Assembly (NCBI GenBank): GCA_000620005.1
Contig: JHVF01000003.1
Location: 23,311-87,310 of the forward strand
Direction: 5' to 3'
Length of the DNA: 64,000 nt
Origin: Metamycoplasma spumans ATCC 19526
Lineage (GTDB): Bacteria > Bacillota_I > Bacilli_A > Mycoplasmatales > Metamycoplasmataceae
The position numbers were made by a program, and so were the translations under genes. This document shows, one piece after another, positions 31,770 to 46,290 of this stretch (positions within the stretch are counted from its first letter, which is position 1; every line of letters starts with the position of its first letter). Below the pieces are notes generated by a model that did no database searches, was not told the origin of the DNA, and saw only the letters and a program-made list of their open reading frames with translations.

Positions 31770-33428
31770 ATGATTGATATAAAAAAATGATTAGAATACT
31801 ATAACAATAAAAAAGATCAAAAACTGATATTAAAAAGTTATTTAGCAAATAAAGAAGATTTTAATAAATATATGCCTTATATTAAAAATTACTTCATTTC
31901 ATCACTTGGCTTTGGTTTAAATAAAATTAATGAGATTAGTTTAATCATACTAGCTCACAATTTTGCAAAAGTAGTTAAAAATAATAAGCCAAATAGCAAG
32001 ATTTTATTAATTAGTGATAATAATAGCAATTTAATTAACGCATTTTTAGATAAGATGTCGCATGTGTTTTTAGCTTTTAATTTAGAAGTAATTAAAATGC
32101 ATAATAATGAGCCTATCAGCCAGTCATTTTTAAAATATACTATGCAAAAAACACAAAACATTGATTTTGCTATTTATATATCAAAATATACATATGACAA
32201 TAAATATTCAATTGCCCTTTATGATAATAATGGTTTTACAATTAATCCAAAAATGATGCAGTATTTATCTAAAGAAAATGATCAAATCCAGATTGAAGAT
32301 ATTAAGCTATTTAATGATCAATGCCAAATTCTAAATTTTGAAAAACTATTAAACGAATATTCTGATGATATAGTAAATAGAAATTATTTAAGCAAAGGAA
32401 ATAATTTACTAAAAATAGGTGTTATAAATGATAATTTAACTCATTCGTTTTTTAAAAAAATAGTTGGTAAAAATGATTTGCAATATAAAGTCATAAATCA
32501 AAAATTTCCAGCAGATAGACCTTATAAAATTTCTATTTCAAAAATAAAAAATCCCTGAATTAACAATATTAATTACCTTTTGAAATTTTCATACGATCAT
32601 AAGAGAGTTTATTTTTATAGCAGAATAAAAAGCGATTTATTTTCAGCAAAATACAAGCTTATTGATATAAATATACTAATTGCCAATTATTTAATATTTA
32701 TTAATCGAATTAAAAATACTAATTTAAAATTCAATAAAATTACAAGTGTAAGGTCAACTAATGCAACCAATGCTAATTTAATTAGTCAAATAACGAAAAA
32801 GTATAATATTGATTATAGCGAATCATTTAAAATGGAAGATAATGATTTTAACTTAGATTCATTGCTATTCTTTAATGAAGAAAATGACGTGATTTTATCA
32901 AGCTATCAAACGAAATTATCTGACCCTTATTTAATTACTTCATTAATTTTAAATATGTTAAATTACTATCAAACACAGGGAATGAACCTTGATGATATAA
33001 CAAGTACAAATATTGGTAATTTTAACTGTCCAGTAATTAAAAAGTTTTCAATCCCTTGCGCAATCAAAAATATTCAGGCGTTTGAAACAAAATTATTTGT
33101 GCAAAATTATATTTCATCTTTAGAAATTAAAAGACTTGATGACTTACGTCATTTAAGTCAAGAAAAGGAAAAATGCATTGCTAAAATATTTTTAGAAAAT
33201 GAAGATGAGTGAATTTTTATTAAATACTCTTATGAATTAAAAAAGGTCATTTTCATATGTTCAGAGAATAAAAATACCGACGGGGAAATATTTAAAAAAG
33301 TTAAGAAATACTTTAGCAAGTTTTTGAAAAAATACAATACTAATTTTTTATTTGAAGCAGTTTCTGATGAAAATGAACCTGAAAGTGAAATTATTGAAAA
33401 TGAAAGCAATAAAAAATCCGATCTTTAA
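31770..33428 (+). CDS. Phosphohexomutase-like protein lacking the active-site motifs
   Basis: 552 residues; ATG at 31770 after GAGGTTAAT, TAA at 33426-33428. The fold order follows phosphomannomutase/phosphoglucomutase. The N-terminal block SLGFGLNKINEISLIILAHN mirrors the family segment that starts with the RxGTAGLRG motif. Around residues 134-145 IYISKYTYDNK stands where TASHNPxxYNG should be, without the catalytic Ser. Near residue 276 YDHKR replaces the metal loop DGDxDR. Near residue 370 FNEENDV replaces the sugar-phosphate loop EESxG. The C terminus is acidic. All key motifs are lost while the length is kept, so it is probably a pseudoenzyme with a structural or regulatory role. The homology is my reading of the pattern. 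It is a single gene with its own terminator. Confidence 0.65.
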
Positions 33429-33442
33429 TAGATCGTTTTTTT
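33418..33442 (+). terminator. Terminator of the phosphohexomutase-like gene
   Basis: CGATCT and AGATCG arms overlap the stop codon and are followed by eight T. It borders directly on the convergent TrmH-family gene. Confidence 0.75.
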
Positions 33443-34164
33443 TATCCATTATAAATTTTATTTAGAATAATTGCTCCAGCAGTAGCAACATTTAAACTTT
33501 CGAAAGCAATTGGAATGTAAATATTTATATCGCAAATTTGTTTAATTTCATTACTAATTCCATTACCTTCATTGCCTAAAACTATGATGATGTTTTCATT
33601 TAAAAACTCTACATCGTTAAGTTTTTTAGAACTTTTATCTAACAAAGTTCCATAAATTGTATAGTTGTCTTTTTTATAATCTAACAAAATACTTTTTAAA
33701 TCACTACATTCGATTATATTAGTTCCAAAAAAAGCACCTTGGCTAGAACGAATAACTTTATCGCTATATGCATCTAAATTTTCAATAATAACTGAATCAA
33801 AGTCAAAAGCTTTAGCCAATCTTATAATTGTTCCCACATTGCCCGGATCTTGTAAATTATTCAAAGCGACAATCTTTTTAGGCTTGATAGTTTTTTTATT
33901 TGGTTTTTTACATACAGCAACAATTTTTTGAGGGGTTTGAGTTGATGATAGTTCTTTAATAACGGCATCAGTAACTTGAATTGAAAATGGGTATTTAGGA
34001 TTTTCAGTCGCTTCAAAAACTTCAAGTAATATTTTTTGTTTTTTTGCTTCTTCAACCAAATGATAACCTTCTATCAAAAACGTATTATTTTCTTTGCGAT
34101 ATTTTGATTCTTTTAATTTTTTATACTCTTTAATCTTTCGATTATTTGTGCTTGATATAAACAT
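33442..34164 (-). CDS. TrmH (SpoU) family RNA 2'-O-methyltransferase
   Basis: 240 residues. The N-terminal substrate-binding part (NRKIKEYKKLKESKYRKEN, FLIEGYHLVEEA) is followed by the SPOUT domain with all three motifs: LNNLQDPGNVGTIIR, IVLGNEGNGIS and IPIAFESLNVATAGAI. These place it with the rRNA methyltransferases of the TrmH/RlmB type that use S-adenosylmethionine. The target nucleotide cannot be told from sequence. It is downstream of the HAD phosphatase gene on the same strand. Confidence 0.9.
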   Translation of the reverse strand: MFISSTNNRKIKEYKKLKESKYRKENNTFLIEGYHLVEEAKKQKILLEVFEATENPKYPFSIQVTDAVIKELSSTQTPQKIVAVCKKPNKKTIKPKKIVALNNLQDPGNVGTIIRLAKAFDFDSVIIENLDAYSDKVIRSSQGAFFGTNIIECSDLKSILLDYKKDNYTIYGTLLDKSSKKLNDVEFLNENIIIVLGNEGNGISNEIKQICDINIYIPIAFESLNVATAGAIILNKIYNG

Positions 34165-34211
34165 ATTTTCCTCTTATATAATTTTACAAAAGAAAAAGAC
34201 GTATTAACGTC

Positions 34212-35015
34212 TTATTCATAAAATCCTTTTTCTCTAAGTTTGAAATATGGTCCATCTTCTGTAACTGGTAAACAAATTTCTTTAGCGGCGTCTTTAGTTA
34301 CGTCTTCGCCATTACCCATAGCAATTCCTAAACCTACTTCTTCTAACATTTCAATGTCATTTTCAGAATCACCAAATGCAACCATTTCATCTAATGTGAC
34401 ATTTAATAAATCACCTAGAATTTTTAGACCTGTTGCCTTAGTAATACCTTTAGCTGAAATAAATACACCACCAGCTCACACAGCCAATACTCACATATCC
34501 ATGTTGTTTTCTTCAAAGAATTTTGCTAAAGCATCTCCTAAAGCCTGTGGAGTTTTTGAACTAACTGTAATTAAATAGTTTTTATCTTCTTTTGATTCAA
34601 ATTCTTTTTCAGATATAAATTTATCTTTAAAAGGACGGTAAAATCAGTGATCAATATTGAATAAATCATTGTAATATCCTCATTTATTTCCAACAAAAGA
34701 AAAGGCTAGCTTATTATTTTCTGCATATTCTCTAAATTTAATAAAATCTTTGTATTCAATGGTTTTTTCAAAAATATACTCATTAGTTTTTAAATCTAAA
34801 ATAAATGTACCATTTGCACCAATGAAATAATCTACATAAGGATTATTTATTTGTTTACCAACAGTGAAAATATCTCTACCAGAACATAAAACATTAATGT
34901 ATCCATTTTGTTTTAATTTTTCAAACATTTCTTTCATACGAGGACTTAAATCTTCAACACCAAATGGTAATAATGTACCATCAATGTCAAAAACAATCAT
35001 TTTGTATTTAGTCAT
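34212..35015 (-). CDS. HAD superfamily (Cof type) phosphatase
   Basis: 267 residues; ATG at 35013-35015, TAA at 34212-34214; UGA Trp codons after VGNK and elsewhere. Motif I is FDIDGTLLPF (Asp10 nucleophile, Asp12), then the typical NVLCSGRDI, GANGTF, and late GDSENDIEMLE with AMGNG. This is the Cof-type IIB group that dephosphorylates sugar phosphates or cofactors. Its start overlaps the end of truB by 8 nt, so both are co-translated. Confidence 0.92.
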
Positions 35016-35877
35016 AATTCTCTCCCTTCAGGATAGCTTCGATGCGGGCACAAAATACCTTGGCCATAATCACATGACCATCGGTAATGTTTCCTCAAGC
35101 TATTATTCGGTTTAAATACGTAAAAATTAAATTACCACAAAAGCTTTGCAACTCTTTTATATATAGTTCTTTGCTTTTGGCAAGGAGTTTCAGCTCTCCT
35201 TCGCTTAGCACATATAATTTTACATTAAAAAGTTTATTTAGATTATTAATTTCTTCAAATTCTTTATTATTATTTAATTCAATATTTCCGATTTTTTCGC
35301 GTCTTAAAATATTGACTACGGCATCAGTTTTTAAATGTAAACCTATATCATGAATCAATGAACGAATGTAAGTGCCTTTTGACACTTTGCATCTTATGGC
35401 AAATTTTTGCTTTTCATAATCAAAATCAATCAATTCAAGATCTAATATCTCGATTTTTGAAGGCTTTAACTCGACTTCTTTATTATTTCTAGCTAATAAA
35501 TAACTTCTGACCCCATCTACTTTTTTTGCTGAAAATATTGGTGGAATTTGTTCCGTTTGATTTTTTATAAAATCTAAGGCACTAAGCATAGTTTGCTCAT
35601 CTATCATTTCATAATTTTCTATATTAAAGACTTCTTCGCCTTCATCATAACTAGCTGAATATTGATGTAATGTAGCTTCAACATAATAGCTTTTTGTATC
35701 AGCTAAAAGATAAGAAAGGGCCTTAGTATCGTGATTGGTTGCAACTATTAACAATCCCTCAGCTAAAGGATCTAGTGTTCCTCCGTGACCGATTTTTTTA
35801 ATGTTATTTTCTTTTGCAAATTTCTTAATAGCTTTAAAACTTGAAATGCCTCTAGGTTTATTTATTTTATAAAACAT
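35008..35877 (-). CDS. truB: tRNA pseudouridine(55) synthase TruB
   Basis: 289 residues; ATG at 35875-35877, TAA at 35008-35010, one UGA Trp (IIAWGNIT) near the end. It makes pseudouridine 55 in the T loop of tRNAs. Motifs: KPRGISSF, KIGHGGTLDPLAEGLL with catalytic Asp36, YEV-type strand, IPPIFSAKKVDGVRSYLLAR and CKVSKGTYIRSLIHDIG. The C-terminal 60 residues are a short PUA-like tail. It is followed by the HAD gene with an 8-nt overlap. Confidence 0.95.
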
Positions 35878-35937
35878 GATATCACCAAGTAAATACTACC
35901 AAATTTTTCTATTTATATAATAAATAGCTTAAAAATA

Positions 35938-35963
35938 AACAAAAATCGCCTTTAGAGCGATTA
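35938..35963 (-). terminator. Terminator after the tRNA-Thr/Leu/Ser operon
   Basis: AATCGC and GCGATT arms around a 7-nt loop, with a T run on the minus strand, just past the tRNA-Ser end. Confidence 0.7.
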
Positions 35964-35971
35964 TTGTTATA

Positions 35972-36065
35972 TGGCGGACAATGAGGGATTCGAACCCTCG
36001 AGGGAACTTTTTGGCTCCCTGGTAATTTTCGAGATTACTCCCGTCGGCCTCTTGGGTAATTGTCC
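35972..36065 (-). tRNA. tRNA-Ser (CGA)
   Basis: Acceptor GGACAAT pairs with ATTGTCC, discriminator G, CCA encoded. A long variable arm (AGGGAGCC / GTTCCCT region) marks a class II tRNA. Anticodon stem GTAAT/ATTAC around loop CTCGAAA gives anticodon CGA. The T loop GGGTTCGAATCCC is canonical. Last gene of a three-tRNA unit. Confidence 0.93.
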
Positions 36066-36145
36066 AGTTATTATTATTGTATATTTATTTTGTGAAAATG
36101 AATAAAAAAAACAAGAAATCCTGTTATTCACAAGTTTCCTTGAAA

Positions 36146-36229
36146 TGGTACGCGAGAAGGGACTTGAACCCTTACGCCGAAGGCATTAGTGCCTAAAACT
36201 AACGTGTCTGCCAATTTCACCACTCGCGC
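36146..36229 (-). tRNA. tRNA-Leu (UAG)
   Basis: Acceptor GCGCGAG pairs with CTCGCGT, CCA encoded, with a variable arm typical of Leu (TGCCTTCGGCG). Anticodon stem TTAGT/ACTAA around loop TTTAGGC gives anticodon UAG. Confidence 0.93.
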
Positions 36230-36234
36230 GTATA

Positions 36235-36310
36235 TGGTGCCGTTTATAGGACTTGAACCTACGACCTACTGATTACAAGTCAGTTGCTCTGCCAACTGAG
36301 CTAAAACGGC
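36235..36310 (-). tRNA. tRNA-Thr (UGU)
   Basis: Acceptor GCCGTTT pairs with AAACGGC, CCA encoded. Loop CTTGTAA in stem CTGA/TCAG gives anticodon UGU. First gene of the unit; a minus-strand TATAAT box lies at 36332-36337. Confidence 0.95.
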
Positions 36311-36369
36311 ATTTGCATTTAATGCTTTATTATTATAACGAATTTTATTTATTTTTTTAAAAAATAAAT

Positions 36370-36396
36370 AAAAAAATGGCTAAAATGCCATTTTAA
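36370..36396 (-). terminator. Terminator of rplU-rpmA
   Basis: AAAATGGC and GCCATTTT arms around ATTTTA, followed by T on the minus strand, four nt past the rpmA stop. Confidence 0.8.
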
Positions 36397-36399
36397 AAA

Positions 36400-36675
36400 C
36401 TATTTAGTTTTTTTAGCTAATTCTTCTTCGGTATAAACTGAAGCAAATTTTCTGTTGATTCTGTTTTCGAACTTAACAATTCCATCGATTAAAGCAAATA
36501 GAGTATCATCTTTTCCACGTCCAACGTTGTTGCCTGGGAAAATTTTTGTTCCTCTTTGTCTATAGATAATGCTTCCTGCTGTTACAAATTGACCGTCTGT
36601 AGCTTTAACGCCTAATCTTCTACCGGCTGAGTCTCTACTATTAGAGGTTGTTCCACCTGATTTCGTATGTGCCAT
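36400..36675 (-). CDS. rpmA: Ribosomal protein L27
   Basis: 91 residues. The conserved part [35 protein letters not shown] is intact. The protein starts directly with [16 protein letters not shown], without the FFA-containing N-terminal extension that Firmicutes L27 has cut off by the Prp protease, and no prp gene lies between rplU and rpmA. It starts two nt after the rplU stop, so translation is probably coupled. L27 lies at the peptidyl-transferase centre. Confidence 0.95.
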   Translation of the reverse strand: MAHTKSGGTTSNSRDSAGRRLGVKATDGQFVTAGSIIYRQRGTKIFPGNNVGRGKDDTLFALIDGIVKFENRINRKFASVYTEEELAKKTK

Positions 36676-36677
36676 AA

Positions 36678-36980
36678 CTATTTAACCTTGATTTCTGAGA
36701 TTTTAACTCTTGTATATGGTTGACGGTGTCCTAATTTACGTTTGTGTGTTGATTTAGCATTGTGTCTGTAAACAACGATTTTCTTTGCTTTACCTTGTTT
36801 TTCGATAGTTCCTAAAACAGAAGCTTTTTCTACGAAAGGTGCACCAATTTGATCGTCTAGAGCTAAAACTCTGTCAAATACAACTTGTTCACCTTCATTG
36901 CCTTCGATTTTTTCGATGTAAATAACATCGCCAGCTTTAACAAGTAATTGTTTTCCGCCAGTTTCGATAATTGCAAACAT
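36678..36980 (-). CDS. rplU: Ribosomal protein L21
   Basis: 100 residues, full length: [20 protein letters not shown], then the [26 protein letters not shown] signature region near the end. AAGGAGG lies before the ATG. First gene of the rplU-rpmA operon, with a structured leader upstream. Confidence 0.96.
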   Translation of the reverse strand: MFAIIETGGKQLLVKAGDVIYIEKIEGNEGEQVVFDRVLALDDQIGAPFVEKASVLGTIEKQGKAKKIVVYRHNAKSTHKRKLGHRQPYTRVKISEIKVK

Positions 36981-37063
36981 TTAAGCCTCCTTATATTTTG
37001 TCACATCCTGAAGGTACTATAAATAGTTTAAAACCTTTTTAGTATGGTTACTCTATAAGTAAC
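36981..37063 (-). promoter_or_regulatory. Leader of rplU-rpmA, possible L21-type autoregulatory leader
   Basis: A minus-strand TATAAT box at 37070-37075 gives an approximately 85-nt untranslated leader. It can form GTTACTTATAGAGTAAC and a second stem made of ACTATTTATAGT. L21 leaders of Firmicutes sit in the same place and bind L21 or another ribosomal protein, but I only infer the match from position and hairpins. Confidence 0.4.
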
Positions 37064-37084
37064 GCATATATTATACAACATAAT

Positions 37085-37118
37085 TAAAAAAAGCGCCCTA
37101 TAATTAGGCACTTTTTTA
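37085..37118 (-). terminator. Terminator of the rpoB-rpoC transcript
   Basis: AAAAAGTGCC and GGGCGCTTTTT arms with an AT loop, T run on the minus strand. Confidence 0.75.
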
Positions 37119-37142
37119 ATAAATTATTATTTAGTAAATTAA

Positions 37143-41536
<4,394 letters not shown>

Positions 41537-41537
<1 letters not shown>

Positions 41538-44500
41538 TATTCTGCTCCCCCTTCAAATTCTTGATAGTATTTAGTATCAACTCTTTCACTATCGTAATCT
41601 GCTTCATCGCCATTTTTTTCGTGAGCTTCTAATTTAATACCTAAACCACGTAATTCGTATGCTAAAACGTTAAATGATTCTGGCATACCTGGTTTTGGTA
41701 ATTTAGTCTTACGAGCAAGTGCATTATATAGTTGATTACGCCCTACAATGTTATCTGATTTATATGTTAATAATTCTTGTAAAACATTTGATGCACCATA
41801 AGATTCAATAGCTCATGTTTCCATTTCCCCAAATCTTTGACCACCATTTTGAGATTTACCTCCAAGTGGTTGTTGAGTGATTAATGAATATGGACCTACT
41901 GAACGGGCGTGCATTTTGTCATCAACCATGTGGTAAAGTTTTAGATAGTACATAATACCAACAGAAATAGGATTATCAAATGGTTCTCCAGTTTGACCGT
42001 TGTATATTACTGTTTTACCAGTAGTATTTAAGTCTGCTTCTTCTAAAATCTCTTTAATTTGGTTGTGTGTTATACCATCAAAAATTGGTGTAACAAATTT
42101 AGTTTTTAATGATTTAGCTGCTAAACCTAGGTGTAATTCTAAAACTTGTCCAATGTTCATACGTGATGGAACACCTTGTGGGTTTAAAACAATATCAAGT
42201 GGTGTACCATCTTCTAAATATGGCATTTCTTCTACTGGTAAAACGATTGAAACAACCCCTTTGTTACCATGACGTCCAGCCATTTTATCGCCGACTTTAA
42301 TTTTACGTTTTTGTGCAATTGACACTTTAACGATTTTTTCAATACCATCTTCTAATTGATCGCCTTGTTCACGAGAAAGAACTTCAACAGCAACAACAGT
42401 ACCATTATGTCCGTGTTTTACTTTTAAAGAAGTATCTTTTCTTGAAGCAGTTTTTTGACCGAAGATAGCACCCATTAATTTTTCTTCAGGTGTTGGGTTT
42501 TCTTCACCTTTTGGTGATGTTCTACCAACTAAAATGTCACCAGCACTAACTTCCGATCCAACTCTAACAATACCATTATCATCTAAGAAACGTTTTGACG
42601 CATTTGATACGTTAGGAATATCGGTTGTTAAAATGTCTTCTCCAGCTTTTGAATGTCTAAATTGAATAGTTTGTTCTTCAATGTGAATAGAAGTATAAAC
42701 ATCATCTTTTACTAATCTTTCAGATAGAACAACAGCATCTTCGTAGTTATATCCATGTCATGTGGTAAATCCGACTAGCACGTTTTTACCTAATGCCATT
42801 TCCCCATCTTTCATTGATGGACCATCAACTAATAAATCACCAGCTTTAATTTCTTGACCAACTTTAACAATTGGAACTTGGTGAATTAAAGTACCTTGGT
42901 TAGATTTTTCAAATGTACGTAAATTGTAAATATCACTCTTTGTTGCACCTGTTGGAGTAATTTTAACCACTTCGGCATCAACATAATTTACAACACCGTC
43001 ACGTGATGCTCTAATGTTGCTTGATGAATATCTAGCAATGTCAGCTTCAACACCAGTTGCCACCAATGGAGCTTCTGGGAATAAAACTGGAACAGCTTGA
43101 CGTTGCATGTTAGAACCCATAAGTGCACGGTTAGCATCGTCATTTTCTAAAAATGGAATTGCTGAAGCAGCAATAGATGTCATTTGACGGTTAGATACAC
43201 CGACAAAGTCAACTTCTTCAGCATTAACCTCGATATATTCATTGTCACGTCTTACCATTACTTTTTCATCAATTATTTTGTTATTGTGAATATGTAATGT
43301 TGATTGAGCAAAAGTATAGCCCGCTTCTTCAATTGCTGTTAAATAAATAGGTTTTGAAAAATCAACAACTTTATCTTTAACTCTAAAATATGGAGATTGA
43401 ATAAATCCATATTTATCAATTTGAGCAAACGATGCTAAGTTAAGAATAAGCCCGATGTTTGGACCTTCAGGTGTTTCAATTGGACAAATACGTCCAAAAT
43501 GAGTTGGGTGAACGTCACGAACCTCAAATTGAGCAGTATCACGGTTAAGACCTCTAGGCCCTAACGATGTAATTCTACGTTTGTTTGACATTTCTGCCAA
43601 TGGATTACATTGGTCCATAAATTGAGATAATTTAGATGTATTAAAGAAAGATTTAAATTGATTAAAGATTGGTTTGTTATTTGTTACGTTTTTAGGTGTA
43701 ATTTTATCAATATCTTTTGTTGAAATTCTTTCTTTTGTGTTTTTTTCTAATTTAATCAATCCAACTCTGAATTGATTTTGTAATAATTCTCCAATTGTAA
43801 CAATTCTTTTATTTATTAGCGAATCGGGGTCATCATCAACTCCGACTTTTGATAATAAATTAAAGTAATATGAAATTGTTGCAATTAAATCTGGAATTAA
43901 TAAAAAGTTTTCGGTTGAGGTAGGATCATTTCCTAAAACTAGTACTTTATTATCACGGTTTTTATCATTTTCGGTAGGATAAATTCAAACTCTTGGTACA
44001 GATAAACGATCATATAAAGATTCATTACCTTGTTCTTCTAATTGTAAGCCATAAACGTCAGCTTCAACATCTGGTAATCTTCACATAGGGATAACGCCTT
44101 GTTTAAACTCTTCATGAATTTTACGAGCCATTTCTCATGTAATATACTCACCTTTTGAATATAATAATTCACCATCTTGTGAAAAAATATTTTCAGCTAA
44201 AAATGAGTTAGCGATTCTCTCGATAACATTTAGTTTACGATTTAATGTGAAACGTCCTGTTTCAGTTAAGTTATATCTTTTTTCGTTAAATAAAGTTGAA
44301 GGAATCAAATTACGAGCTGATTCAGCTGTCATACGATCACCTTTTCTAATTAAACGATAGATAGCTTGTTGAGCTTCTCTAGTAACAGCTTCTGAATCTG
44401 GTCCTACAATTTTATCTTTTCTAAATGTTTCTTCTAAAACATCAATTGAACCGAACATTGATTTAATACCTTGTTCAGTAAAACCTAATGCTTTTAAAAA

Positions 44501-45127
44501 CACAGTTAGTAAAAATGATTTATTTTTGTCGATATGAATTTTTACCGTATCAGGGTTTGATGAAGTTACCTTGTGATAAATTTCAACTCATGAACCTAAT
44601 TGTGGAATGATTTCAACTTTGTTAAATAGGTCGTTAGCATTCTTATTTCTAACGCCCAAACCAAAATAAGCCCCGGTTGAACGAATTAGTTGTGAAACTA
44701 TAACTTTTTCTGATCCGTTAATGATAAATGAACCACCATAAGTCATAATAGGAATTTCGGCAAAAACAACTTCAGCATCTTCAACTTCACCAGTTTCGAT
44801 GTTAATTTGTCTTAATCTTGCTTTTAATTTTCCTTGATATGATGACCCCTTTTGTTTTACTTCTTTAATGCATTCAAATTCAGATTTTTTAGGATGTTCA
44901 AAGTGCGCAGAATTATGAATATATTCTATTCTAACTTTTCCGTTAGCTTCGATTGGATATATGTTTCTTAGTTCTTCTTCAATCCCGTGTTTAATGAATT
45001 TTTCAACTGAATCTCTTTGCATTTCTAAAAAGTCAGGAGTATCAAACTTCTTTTGACTTATTGAATAGTCTCTTCTTTCAGTAATCGGTCCAAATTTTCT
45101 AAGTTCATATTTAGATTTATTTAGCAT
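41537..45127 (-). CDS. rpoB: RNA polymerase beta subunit
   Basis: 1,196 residues; ATG at 45125-45127, TAA at 41537-41539. The rifampicin region reads [20 protein letters not shown] around residues 502-519. At the position of E. coli His526 there is Asn (residue 515), as known from naturally rifampicin-resistant mollicutes, and Ser531 is Thr. The C-terminal part has SFVR-like [15 protein letters not shown] and [18 protein letters not shown]. It is followed by rpoC with a one-base overlap of stop and start. It may use its own promoter (TATAAT at 45215-45220) besides that of rplJ. Confidence 0.97.
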
Positions 45128-45214
45128 ATCTTACCTCATTTGTAATTTTTAAAATTTTATTTTTTTAATATATCAATATTTTTTTGTGCTATTTATATAC
45201 GCGTATGCACACAT

Positions 45215-45220
45215 ATTATA
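45215..45220 (-). promoter_or_regulatory. Putative rpoB promoter (-10 TATAAT)
   Basis: Minus-strand TATAAT about 90 nt before the rpoB start, after the rplL terminator-like hairpin. A palindrome ATACGCGTAT follows in the leader at about 45198-45207. Confidence 0.5.
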
Positions 45221-45230
45221 AATAAAAGCA

Positions 45231-45256
45231 AAAAAGGCTATAAAAGCCCGTTTTGC
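45231..45256 (-). terminator. Terminator or attenuator between rplL and rpoB
   Basis: GGGCT and AGCC(T) arms followed by a T run on the minus strand. In many bacteria a partial terminator here sets the ratio of ribosomal protein to polymerase mRNA. Confidence 0.6.
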
Positions 45257-45266
45257 AAAGATTGTA

Positions 45267-45638
45267 TTAGTCTAAAGTAACTTCTGCGCCAACTTCAGCT
45301 AATTTAGCTTTAATAGCTTCAGCTTCTTCTTTTTTAGCATTTTCTTTTAGAACTGCAGGAGCTGATTCAACTAATTTTTTAGCATCCATTAATCCTAAAC
45401 CTAATAAGTCTTTAACAACTTTAATAACATTTAGTTTGTTTCCACCGTCTGATTTTAATGTAACGTTGAATACTGATTTTTCTTCAGCAGCTTCAGCAGC
45501 AGCTGGAGCAGCAGCAGCTACAACAGCAGTAGGATCAATACCGAATTCTTCTTTTAATCCTTCTACTAATTCCATAACTTCTTTAATGTTCATTTCTTTT
45601 AATGCTGAAACAAATTCTTCTTTTGTTAATTTTGCCAT
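45267..45638 (-). CDS. rplL: Ribosomal protein L7/L12
   Basis: 123 residues: N-terminal dimer helix ([25 protein letters not shown]), Ala-rich hinge ([16 protein letters not shown]) and the globular C-terminal domain ([24 protein letters not shown]), which recruits translation GTPases. Four-copy stalk protein. GGAGAAAA precedes the ATG. It follows rplJ by 24 nt. Confidence 0.97.
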   Translation of the reverse strand: MAKLTKEEFVSALKEMNIKEVMELVEGLKEEFGIDPTAVVAAAAPAAAEAAEEKSVFNVTLKSDGGNKLNVIKVVKDLLGLGLMDAKKLVESAPAVLKENAKKEEAEAIKAKLAEVGAEVTLD

Positions 45639-45662
45639 AATATTTTCTCCTTTATTTTTTTA

Positions 45663-46160
45663 TTATTCAGATACTTTTCCTTGTTTAACTAACTCATTTA
45701 AACCAATTGCTAAATTTCTGATTGGTGATAATAATGAGTTTCCAAGAATCATCAATGATTCTTCGTATGAAGGAAGTTTTGATATTTCGTCTAATGCTTT
45801 AGCATCAACTACTTTGTTTTCGTAGATACCAGCAACTAGTTCTAATGCTGGGAATTGTTTTTTAAATTTAACTAAAGTTTTTAGTGAAGTTAAATCATCT
45901 TCTTTAGCGAATGCATAAATGTTTTGTCCTAATAGACTTGCATTTAATTCTTCTTTACCTAATTGAGATAAAGCTTGTTTAACTAATCTGTTTTTGTAAA
46001 CTTTTAATAAAACGCCTGATTTTGCTAATTCATTACGAACTGTTTGTAATGAAGCAACGTCTAGAGTTTTGTAATTTACAACAAATAGAGCTTTTGATTC
46101 GTTTAAGTTTTTAACGATTTCATCAACTACTAAAACTTTAGCATCTCTTAAAGCACTCAT
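45663..46160 (-). CDS. rplJ: Ribosomal protein L10
   Basis: 165 residues from the ATG at 46158-46160, which has AGGAGG eight nt upstream; an in-frame ATG at 46187 lies in the leader and has no site. MSALRDAKVLVVDEIVKNL, ALFVVNYKTLDVASLQTVRNEL and VYKNRLVKQAL are the family signatures. It anchors L7/L12 on the ribosome. Confidence 0.96.
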   Translation of the reverse strand: MSALRDAKVLVVDEIVKNLNESKALFVVNYKTLDVASLQTVRNELAKSGVLLKVYKNRLVKQALSQLGKEELNASLLGQNIYAFAKEDDLTSLKTLVKFKKQFPALELVAGIYENKVVDAKALDEISKLPSYEESLMILGNSLLSPIRNLAIGLNELVKQGKVSE

Positions 46161-46181
46161 TTTTTTCCTCCTATATAATTT

Positions 46182-46258
46182 ACGCAATATCCTAAATAAG
46201 TAAACATACTTGGTAACCTTATTAAGCTTACGCCGTTACTGTCTTCATATATTGCGTG
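46182..46258 (-). promoter_or_regulatory. L10 leader (autoregulatory mRNA structure)
   Basis: The transcript folds with a long closing stem, ACGCAATAT at 46250-46258 pairing with ATATTGCGT at 46182-46190. Inside it carries a GAAGACAGTAACGG core, an AGCTTAATAAGG segment and a GTTACC element, as in the L10 leader that binds L10-L12 to repress rplJL. A TATAAT box lies at 46262-46267. Confidence 0.75.
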
Positions 46259-46290
46259 CTTATTATATCATAGATATAAGTTATTTTTAA

